Assembly (NCBI GenBank): GCA_016295375.1
Contig: JAEDLI010000040.1
Coordinates: forward strand, 1 to 18,919
Reading direction: 5' to 3'
Source: Fibrobacter sp.
Lineage (GTDB): Bacteria > Fibrobacterota > Fibrobacteria > Fibrobacterales > Fibrobacteraceae
Length of the DNA: 18,919 nt
A program made the translations under genes and the position numbers. The stretch's first letter is position 1; each line of letters opens with the position of its first letter. The notes below the pieces were generated by a model that saw only the letters and a program-made list of their open reading frames with translations, was not told where the DNA came from and made no database searches. This document shows positions 8,201 through 12,966 of this stretch, piece after piece.

Positions 8201-9724
8201 GCAGCGGGAACCCAGCTGAGAGGGACTCTTCGCGTTGAACGCAAGTTCCGCAATCTTTTCCATGGGGATGCCCAGGCTCCGGGCGTAGGTTTCGATGAAG
8301 GAACCGCATCCCGAAGAGCAGGCCTCGTTCAGAATGATACCCGTGACCACGCCGTCTTGCACGGAGATGGCCTTCATGTCCTGGCCGCCGATGTCCAGGA
8401 TGAAGCTTACGTCGGGGCAAATTTTCTGGGCGGCGTTGGCGTGAGCCACCGTTTCCACCGTGTGGAAGTCGGCATGGACGGCCTTCGCAAAGAGCTGTTC
8501 GCCGTAGCCAGTTGTTCCTACACCCAAGATGTTCAGGGTGCAGCCATACTCTTCATAGCGGTCGGAAAGTTCATTCAGGGCGTTCTTGAGCACCTGCAGC
8601 GGTTCGCCGTTGTTGCTGGCGTAAAAACCGTCCACGATGTTTTCTTGTTCGTCCATCAAGACGAACTTCGTGGTGGTGGAGCCCGCGTCGATACCTAGGT
8701 AAACGTTCAGGGTAGAGCCCGAGGCCGGCTGGGGGTAGTTGTTGCCCGCCATCTTGTGCTCTTCCAGGAACAGCTTGTATTCGGCGTCGTTCTTGAAGAA
8801 CAGGTCGGCGGCGGCCTTGGCCTTGTTTTCGGCCTGGCGGGTTTCGTTGAAGTGGATGAGGGAATCCAGGGAGCCTTCCCGGCGGTACTGGCATTCCTGA
8901 TCCGCGAACATGGACCCGAGGGAAAGGGCGGCACCCATGGCCACCAGCACTTCGGAGTGTTCCGGCACAATGGCCTGCTCGTCGCTAATGCCTAGGCGTT
9001 CCTTGAAGGCGCGAACAAGTGTTGGGTTAAAGGTGAGCGGGCCACCTTCGAAAATCACGGGGGGCTTGATTTCCATGCCCTGGGCAAGGCCGCCTATGGT
9101 CTGCTTTGCGATGGCGTGGAAACTGGAAAGGGCGATGTCTTCCTTGGCGACGCCGTTGTTGAGCATCGGCTGGATGTCGGTCTTGGCGAACACGCCGCAA
9201 CGGCCCGAAATCTCGTAAACCTTCTGGCCACGCTTGGCGAAGCCTTCGAAGGCTTCGGTCTTGATGCGCAAAAGTTCGGCCACCTGGTCGATAAAGGCTC
9301 CGGTACCGCCGGCGCACACGCCGTTCATACGCATGTCGCTTGCAATGAGTTTGCCGGTAGTCTTGTCTTTTTCGAAGAATACCACCTTTGCATCCTGGCC
9401 GCCCAGTTCGATGGCGACCCTAGATTCCGGGTAAGTTGCACGCACGGCCAGGGCGTTGGCCACCACTTCTTGCACAAAGAAGGCATGGGTGGCTTCGGCA
9501 AAGGGCTGACCGCCGCTACCGCAGAAGGCAACCCTGAAATTCTTTTCGGGGAACAGCCCGTGGGCTTCCCGCAGCACCTCGTAAACCTTTTGCGCCTGCA
9601 TGGCGTTGTGGCGTTGGTACGTATAATGCAAAAGCTTGCTGGTCTCTGGATCGACAACCGCGATTTTCACGGTGGTGGAACCCACGTCCACGCCGACCCA
9701 CAAATCGTTCTTCAAATTGCTCAT
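5291..9724 (-). CDS. Acyl-CoA dehydratase activase-type megaprotein (two BadF/HgdC ATPase domains plus DUF2229/HgdB-like region)
   Basis: A 1477-residue protein. Two ASKHA-fold ATPase domains of the BadF/BadG/BcrA/BcrD and HgdC type lie at about 8-285 and 340-605. Each has a phosphate motif (DVGSTT at 13, DAGSTTTKF at 346), a GGQD motif and cysteines where HgdC binds its [4Fe-4S] cluster (Cys137 and Cys176; Cys469 and Cys508). After them come CQYCTNHC (637-644) with Cys663, then a DUF2229-type region with CFPAKLVHGH at 769 and SFGCGHD at 985. A second, HgdB-like segment has CFPCQ at 1112-1115 and a Cys trio at 1140, 1145 and 1148. Activases use ATP to drive low-potential electron transfer to 2-hydroxyacyl-CoA dehydratases or related double-cubane proteins, so donor and acceptor may here be one chain. 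An upstream in-frame TTG at 9754 exists, but the ATG at 9724 directly precedes the ATPase fold. It is the first gene of the operon. Substrate unknown. Confidence 0.88.
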   Translation of the reverse strand: MSNLKNDLWVGVDVGSTTVKIAVVDPETSKLLHYTYQRHNAMQAQKVYEVLREAHGLFPEKNFRVAFCGSGGQPFAEATHAFFVQEVVANALAVRATYPESRVAIELGGQDAKVVFFEKDKTTGKLIASDMRMNGVCAGGTGAFIDQVAELLRIKTEAFEGFAKRGQKVYEISGRCGVFAKTDIQPMLNNGVAKEDIALSSFHAIAKQTIGGLAQGMEIKPPVIFEGGPLTFNPTLVRAFKERLGISDEQAIVPEHSEVLVAMGAALSLGSMFADQECQYRREGSLDSLIHFNETRQAENKAKAAADLFFKNDAEYKLFLEEHKMAGNNYPQPASGSTLNVYLGIDAGSTTTKFVLMDEQENIVDGFYASNNGEPLQVLKNALNELSDRYEEYGCTLNILGVGTTGYGEQLFAKAVHADFHTVETVAHANAAQKICPDVSFILDIGGQDMKAISVQDGVVTGIILNEACSSGCGSFIETYARSLGIPMEKIAELAFNAKSPSQLGSRCTVFMNSSIITEQRDGKQPEDIIAGICRSIINNVFTKVIRIRNLNTLGKKVVVQGGTFKNNAVLRAFEQYTGLKPIRPERPGEMGAIGIALLTKKFMEEKRKTEPELKSRFIGLDSMKTFSWHNQPGQLCQYCTNHCSRTIVTFSDGQSFVTGNRCERGEVTADPNDPKTKALIAEINKKMQSVPDMIKRTNQLLVKDYAPTKLVENNGKTIGIPRVLEFWASLPFWKAFFTSLGYTVVVSRQSDYTMFEAGLHSVPSDTVCFPAKLVHGHVLSLIEKKVDRIFFPMMVAIPSDHTKFTATSVCPVVQAYPNVCKNTDEPEKNYGVPMDQPIFHWFNAKLRRSQTIDWFHENWKLDKKLLDKAVTEGEKALNNYRTTLLEEGQKVLDDVRAKNSFAVVIAGRPYHADTLINHNIASHFTAMGIPVLTTESLPGVYDQDVPSHTRIEIKNTFHLRMIGATMIAAKDPNIELAQIVSFGCGHDSILTDEMMRMLHLDSNKEMLMLKLDEGDARGPVGIRVKSFIETVKARRAANLPDKPESNEPLFHTPFLPEDKKRRRILTPNLSPAFTVLASEYMKREGYIAEYLPVADRKAIELGKKFVHNDICFPCQVNIGEALRWLVEHPKVPQNQVSMCLAKNCENCRAVQYAVLARKALDEAGYKDVTIITTGVDYKGMHPGFQLGLDFRLHMLWGLVTMDAIETMYRAVRPYEVNAGDTQKVYDEWMPKVIAVAGHLTTAQLVRPSKLIEVFEQCIEAFNGIEITEERKKGIRKPRVAVLGEILMNYHPSANGFVENYLMNNGMEVYLPGMTDFFRVDEVVRAEKIKRGFSANPIMDRVEGGVTARVYTHAVETARKSMHKFKLYEHHADCVELKDYVSDIIDPTYNTGEGWMIPGEILYNSKHGINSYIILQPFACLANHISGRGLTKAVKERCPHVQILSLDYDPDTSFANIENRLQMLIINARELEKANQK

Positions 9725-9825
9725 AGTGGGCTCAAAGATAGAAAAATGGGGCAAAAATTCAGTGGTCTTTGGTCAGGGAAACGACAGAACCGCAATAAAA
9801 CGGGACTAGCGGTTGCTAAAAAGGT

Positions 9826-9841
9826 GGGGGAGGCCTCCCCC
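9826..9841. repeat. 16-bp perfect GC-rich palindrome
   Basis: GGGGGAGGCCTCCCCC reads identically on both strands. A near-copy with one changed base (GGGGGAGGCTTCCCCC) is at 12571-12586. Neither is followed by a clean T-run on either strand, except a short TTT after the second, so they look more like members of an interspersed repeat than ordinary terminators. Function is unknown. Confidence 0.7.
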
Positions 9842-9881
9842 TGCTTGCAGCCTTGGCGATTAGACAAAAGCCGGTAGTGTT

Positions 9882-9911
9882 ATTGCGAACCCCGAATAGG
9901 GGTGAAGCAAT
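9882..9911. repeat. REP-like nested inverted repeat (ATTGC...GCAAT)
   Basis: Outer arms ATTGC (9882-9886) and GCAAT (9907-9911) enclose inner arms ACCCC (9889-9893) and GGGGT (9899-9903). This layout matches the common bacterial interspersed repeat of the form ATTGCGA...GAAGCAATC found between genes in many genomes. It is intergenic, as expected for such elements. Confidence 0.7.
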
Positions 9912-10034
9912 CACAATCCAACGTTCTCGCCAAGTCTTCCAGCACCCCCTCACCTAAGGGGCCCGCCCCTTAAAAACCCCATAAGGCGAATGCCAAGACA
10001 ACCACGCTTGCGTGAGTTGGATTGGCTGAGCCGC

Positions 10035-10054
10035 CGGGGTTTTTGTAAACCCCG
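10035..10054. repeat. Short hairpin with 8-bp stem
   Basis: CGGGGTTT (10035-10042), loop TTGT, then AAACCCCG (10047-10054), a perfect stem. No T-run follows on either strand, so an intrinsic terminator is unlikely. It sits next to the larger inverted repeat at 10066-10110 and is probably part of the same repeat cluster. Confidence 0.6.
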
Positions 10055-10065
10055 TCCCTGTTGTC

Positions 10066-10110
10066 ATCCTCGCCCATTCGGCCTTGCTCAGGGCAGGCTC
10101 CGGCGAGGAT
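10066..10110. repeat. REP-like inverted repeat with 9-bp arms
   Basis: ATCCTCGCC (10066-10074) and GGCGAGGAT (10102-10110) are perfect inverted arms around 27 bases. Read on the minus strand, the interior contains GAGCCTGCCCTGAGCAAGG, resembling a widespread family of extragenic repeats of the CCTGAGC...CGAA type. Such units often give spurious ORFs, which explains the short open frames here. Confidence 0.65.
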
Positions 10111-10391
10111 CCGCTATCATTTTGGATGGCTTTTCCTTTAACAAATCTCTCCCTCGATGTGTGCCTTCCCTCATTCACAGATTCACTTTGTTCGACAGTT
10201 CATTCGGGAAGCACACATCTCGGTCAAAAAAACAAAAACGGCTCTGGTTCAAATGTGTCTTGTGGTATAGATCATTTCTTGTCGGTATGACCCGTTTCTG
10301 CCGAGAGTCTTTTACAATGTTTCTCCTTCATCCCTTCGTGCTTTCGCTTACCTTCTCAATGACTTCCTCAGGTGCTACAAAGTTCAAGACG

Positions 10392-10796
10392 CTATAGGCG
10401 GTCTGCAATTTGCAAATCAGTCGCGATTTTACGTTGGTTTACGGCGTAGCCCTTGAGTATGTAGTCTTTCAGGACTTGATTCGCCCAGCGGCGGAATTGG
10501 GTTTCTCGGAATGATTTGACACGATAACCGACGGAGATAATTACGTCAAGTGAACATATTGTTGTTGGCTTGAATTTTGACAGGGTAATATGCAAAATTT
10601 GCATATTACCCTCTTGTGGGAGTTCTCCCTCCTTAAACACATTTTTGATGTGTCTTGCAATAACAGATTGGTCTTTATCAAACAATTTCACCATCTGTGC
10701 CTGTGTAAGCCACACAGTCTCGTTTTCTACACGAACTTCTAGCCGTACTTCGCCCTCCGGCTGGTAAAGTACAATTTCGACCTTGTCTTCTCCCAT
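10392..10796 (-). pseudogene. Truncated RhuM-family protein (N-terminal part only)
   Basis: A 134-residue frame that clearly matches the N-terminal part of the virulence-protein RhuM family: ETVWLTQAQMVKLF (27-40), DQSVIARHIKNVFKEGEL (42-59), LDVIISVGYRVKS (83-95) and RRWANQVLKDYILKGYAVN (102-120). Family members are usually over 300 residues, so the C-terminal half or more is missing, and the protein stops soon after with IATDLQIADRL. The ATG at 10796 has AGGA a few bases upstream; a longer open frame to 11000 adds only unrelated sequence. RhuM-like genes often sit in mobile or restriction-modification islands, consistent with the accessory surroundings. The conserved part is itself unbroken, so a short product could still be made, but a decaying gene is more likely. 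Confidence 0.75.
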
Positions 10797-11160
10797 AGTT
10801 ATCCTATGGAACGCATGCCCCTTGCGGGCCCCTGTCGGGGGATATGGAAAAGGTCGGAAATTCCGACAAAAAGCCGAATGAACGGCTAATGAGTAGAATA
10901 TAGCAAATAGTGCTTGACAAAAATGACAGGATGTTTTTTTAATAATCCGAGTCTCAAGGGCACAGTCGCCTGCAAAAAAGACCGTCGGTCGCGCCTTCAC
11001 TTTGTTCGCCGCTACCCTCCGGATTTTTTGCCTAGCAACTATGCCCTCTCGCCTCGAAAAATGGATTTCGCGACGCAGGAAGTTGCTCGGTCACGGTGTT
11101 CCCTCGCAACTAAAGGTGTTTTTCCTTAAGATGATAATTACTCTATAAGGGATTCCATTT
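10797..11160. other. Non-coding spacer with hairpins
   Basis: No gene is supported in this 364-base gap. Near the RhuM start are two small GC hairpins (GCCC/GGGC at 10817-10829 and CCCC/GGGG at 10829-10840) and a 15-base palindrome annotated separately. The rest, including an inverted pair AGTTGC/GCAACT around 11078-11113, shows open frames without recognisable products. It may be remnant or repeat sequence. Confidence 0.5.
10853..10867. repeat. 15-bp palindrome upstream of the RhuM fragment
   Basis: GTCGGAA and TTCCGAC (7-bp perfect arms) flank a single central A. It lies 57 bases upstream of the RhuM-fragment start on the minus strand. The size and symmetry would suit an operator for a dimeric regulator, but no second copy was seen in the window, and it could equally be part of the neighbouring repeat cluster. 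Confidence 0.4.
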
Positions 11161-11994
11161 TTACTTTTCACACAATTTTTTGAATGATGGAGTAAGCGAT
11201 TCGCATTCAGGATCAACATCGCACGAATACTTAAGTGTATAATCGTTGTTTTCTTGTATAATGTTTGCTTTAACAGACCATACGGCACCTTGTGGACAAT
11301 CTCCTAAAGATGTTTTTGCAATGGCTCGCATTCCAAATCCAACATCTTCGTAGTAAAAATTCACAGAGGCTGGAGGTGTGTATCCGATATAATCAAAACT
11401 TCCGTAGCAATCATCTAAGGTAACACAATCCGCAAAATTAGCATCTTGCATCATAATGTACGTCCCAAATGCAGGGCTAATTTCACTAGCCTTCGATTTG
11501 GCTATTGAGTTATTGGCAGCACCAATGCCAAGAATTGATGTGATCAAGAGAACAAATAGTAAAGCTACCGCTATAAATTGTAAAATGACTATCCATTTTG
11601 CCCATGGAGCGGCTTTAAGTGGAAGATTGTCTCCATCTACATACTTTCCCGTTCCTATATGGAACAAGTCAACGATATTCCATATTGCGGGGATAAAAGA
11701 GAAAAAGACTGTTATAGATAGTATGAGTTTTATTATACCATTTTTTGATTTCCCACAATAGAAATCGTGGATTCCCAAAGGTCCAAAAAATAAAGACAAT
11801 AAACCAGCCACACAAGAATCCTTTGGAGATTTTTCGCCATCATCTACCATGTCGTATTTTTGTCCGGGCTCGGCAAAAGGATTTTGGGATATGGATTCTG
11901 TTTTTTTCTCAACATCTCCATCAATTTTTTGACCACATTTGGGACAAAATTTAGATCCGTCGATTAATTGATTTCCACAATTTTTGCAAAACAT
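11161..11994 (-). CDS. Zinc-ribbon/TM2-domain membrane protein with a pilin-like C-terminal tail
   Basis: A 277-residue protein. The N-terminus is a zinc ribbon with Cys3, Cys6, Cys17 and Cys20 (CKNCG...CPKCG). Residues about 61-115 form a TM2 domain: a hydrophobic helix, GPLGIHDFYCGK (71-82), then a second helix. A third membrane helix spans about 134-158. It is followed by SIAKSKASEISPAFGTYI (163-180), like the region after the hydrophobic helix of type IV pilins, and a tail with paired cysteines (190, 196, 233, 258, 264, 275) ending in ECESLTPSFKKLC. The TM2 order is well supported; the pilin resemblance is my inference. The ATG at 11994 follows a strong AGGAGA. The gene is more AT-rich than the acyl-chain operon. 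Its function is unknown. The upstream homopolymer tracts could switch its expression. Confidence 0.8.
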   Translation of the reverse strand: MFCKNCGNQLIDGSKFCPKCGQKIDGDVEKKTESISQNPFAEPGQKYDMVDDGEKSPKDSCVAGLLSLFFGPLGIHDFYCGKSKNGIIKLILSITVFFSFIPAIWNIVDLFHIGTGKYVDGDNLPLKAAPWAKWIVILQFIAVALLFVLLITSILGIGAANNSIAKSKASEISPAFGTYIMMQDANFADCVTLDDCYGSFDYIGYTPPASVNFYYEDVGFGMRAIAKTSLGDCPQGAVWSVKANIIQENNDYTLKYSCDVDPECESLTPSFKKLCEK

Positions 11995-12038
11995 GTTTGT
12001 CTCCTAGTTAAATGATAAAGTTTATTAGATTTTTTCAG

Positions 12039-12079
12039 TTTTTTTTTGGGGGGGGGGGATGATGATTGTTTTTTTTTTT
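12039..12079. promoter_or_regulatory. Homopolymer tracts (T9-G11, then T11) upstream of the TM2-protein gene
   Basis: On the plus strand, nine T (12039-12047) run directly into eleven G (12048-12058), followed after a short spacer by eleven T (12069-12079). They sit 45-85 bases upstream of the start codon at 11994. They also lie downstream of a probable terminator on the same strand, so the gene's promoter must lie in or next to them. Tracts of this length slip during replication and are a classic basis of phase variation. A possible -10 (TATCAT, 12011-12016, minus strand) lies downstream, with a weak CTGAAA 15 bases further up. Confidence 0.6.
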
Positions 12080-12131
12080 ACTCCTTGGTTTTGATGAACG
12101 CTTAGCATCTGTTCCGGGGAGTAATTCACAC

Positions 12132-12162
12132 AAAAAAAGACGTGGTGTCGAATGTACCCACG
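12132..12162 (-). terminator. Probable intrinsic terminator of the candidate RNA
   Basis: Read on the minus strand, CGTGG (12162-12158) pairs with CCACG (12145-12141), with a further pair beyond a bulge, and is followed closely by TCTTTTTTT (12140-12132). A stem followed by a T-run is the usual intrinsic terminator form. It lies just after the 116-base hairpin at 12162-12277, so both may belong to one minus-strand transcript. Confidence 0.6.
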
Positions 12163-12281
12163 CCTTGGAGGTTCCGCTAAAAACCTAAACGCCATAAGCA
12201 CAAACGACCCACGCACAGAGTGCGTGAGCGTCTGCCTTATTCCTTGGCGTCTTAAAAATTTAGCGGATTTCCAAGGCCGGA
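12132..12281 (-). ncRNA. Candidate structured small RNA (long interrupted hairpin plus terminator)
   Basis: The segment 12162-12277 folds into one long hairpin by inspection. Minus-strand stems from outside in: GCCTTGGA/TCCAAGGC (8 pairs), TCCGCTAAA/TTTAGCGGA (9), ACGCC/GGCGT (5), ATAAG-CA/TGCTTAT with one bulge (7), ACG/CGT (3) and CACGCAC/GTGCGTG (7) around a 3-base loop, about 39 pairs in all. An intrinsic terminator follows on the minus strand. Upstream, TTGGCA (12312-12317) and TATTTG (12288-12293) with an 18-base spacer could be a promoter starting near 12281. The predicted RNA is about 150 bases. The shape recalls 6S RNA, but I do not see its conserved open bubble, so no family is assigned. 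A palindromic mobile element (MITE) or decayed repeat is the main alternative. No protein-coding signal was seen. Confidence 0.5.
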
Positions 12282-12523
12282 ATAGAGCAAATACTCAAAA
12301 TCCTATCATTTTGCCAAAATTTCTTTCAGCAAAACTATGTCATTTAGAATATACATTTTATTTCACAAGGGTGGATATATCTTTTGAAAATAAAGTCCTT
12401 TTTCTCGTTTTTTAACATGATAATACATGTGTCGTTGGGGTATTAGGGGCGCAGGCCCCTAGGAGAGGGGGTAGGCAAAGACTTGCCCTATTGCTTAATG
12501 GTGATGCTGGTTAGGGTCGGAGG

Positions 12524-12542
12524 TGCCCGCTCAAGGCGGGCA
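12524..12542. repeat. REP-like hairpin TGCCCGC/GCGGGCA
   Basis: Perfect 7-bp arms TGCCCGC (12524-12530) and GCGGGCA (12536-12542) surround TCAAG and are followed by TGACAATGG. This matches the common extragenic layout of a GC stem followed by ATGAC found in many genomes. Confidence 0.65.
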
Positions 12543-12570
12543 TGACAATGGTTGGGCAAGGCTTTGACGA

Positions 12571-12586
12571 GGGGGAGGCTTCCCCC
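12571..12586. repeat. 16-bp near-palindrome, second copy of the 9826 element
   Basis: GGGGGAGGCTTCCCCC differs by one base from the perfect palindrome at 9826-9841. TTT follows on the plus strand, so weak terminator activity on that strand is possible, although no plus-strand gene lies upstream. The repetition 2.7 kb apart in two intergenic regions argues for a repeated element. Confidence 0.6.
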
Positions 12587-12771
12587 TTTGTATTTCAAGT
12601 GTTTTTAGTCATTAGTCACTGTTTAAAAAGTGATTAATCGGTTTCTCTTTTTTGTTTCAATGGCAAAATTTGTTTGAAATCGCCGTTTTCGTGGTTGGCG
12701 CGTTTTTTGCAACATCCATGCGACTAGCCTTTGGAACGGTAAAAGTTTATATTTAACAGTGGAGACTCCTC

Positions 12772-12966
12772 GTGCGTGTGATATCTCAAGAGTTCAAGAA
12801 GATGCTTAAGCAGAGCGACGTGTTCGCCCTGTTTTCGAAATCTCATAGGCCAGACCATTCGAAACTTGACAAGGATGTCGAGGAGTTCGAAAAATGGATT
12901 GTCGAAGAACATGCAAAAGATCGCCGCCTGCTGATGGAGTTCCCCACCGCTTCGTCAATCCTTTAG
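12772..12966 (+). CDS. Hypothetical 64-residue protein
   Basis: A small frame starting with GTG at 12772, with GGAG 7 bases upstream. The predicted protein is charged and mostly helical (KLDKDVEEFEKWIVEEH near 31-47), without signal peptide or membrane segment. I do not recognise a family. The stop overlaps the 3' end of the convergent FISUMP lipoprotein gene by 12 bases. Codon use looks ordinary for the region (mostly C/G third positions in the middle), supporting a real gene, but a remnant of a longer gene is possible. Confidence 0.5.
   Translation: MRVISQEFKKMLKQSDVFALFSKSHRPDHSKLDKDVEEFEKWIVEEHAKDRRLLMEFPTASSIL

Larger units (their letters stand above)
9725..10391. other. Non-coding spacer rich in REP-like repeats, upstream of the operon
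   Basis: No convincing gene is seen in this 667-base stretch. It holds several palindromic units annotated separately, separated by sequence without clear coding signal. A minus-strand segment just left of 10391 could be read as more protein after the RhuM stop, but I recognise nothing in it. The promoter of the large minus-strand operon should lie at about 9725-9830; I see no high-scoring -35/-10 pair there. A further piece at about 10320-10370, read on the minus strand, resembles the GTCATTGAG...AGCGAAAGCACGAAG style of interspersed repeats. Confidence 0.6.
12282..12771. other. AT-rich spacer with REP-like units
   Basis: No gene is supported in this 490-base stretch. The left third is AT-rich and may hold the promoter of the minus-strand candidate RNA. 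The middle carries a hairpin TAGGGG/CCCCTA (12444-12461) and two separately listed palindromic units. The right end precedes the 64-residue ORF and is again AT-rich. A TATATT at about 12749 is a possible -10 without a clear -35. Confidence 0.55.

Noticed and set aside
9724..9754. TTG at 9754 as the start of the megaprotein
   Set aside because: The ATG at 9724 begins just before the conserved ATPase fold; the extra ten residues are not conserved-looking.
10084..10290. Short plus-strand frames in the repeat-rich spacer
   Set aside because: Translations run through REP-like palindromes and resemble typical spurious repeat-derived peptides; no ribosome site or family match.
10914..11129. 71-residue plus-strand frame between RhuM and the TM2 gene
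   Set aside because: No ribosome site, no recognisable family, basic composition with no domain; possibly repeat-derived.
12162..12277. The long hairpin as an integron attC site
   Set aside because: Size and imperfect symmetry fit, but the ends (GCCTTGG/CCAAGGC) lack the GTT/AAC core triplets required for attC, and no integrase or cassette is nearby.
12162..12277. The long hairpin as tmRNA, RNase P or SRP RNA
   Set aside because: No tRNA-like acceptor end, tag frame, RNase P core motif or SRP tetraloop pattern was seen.
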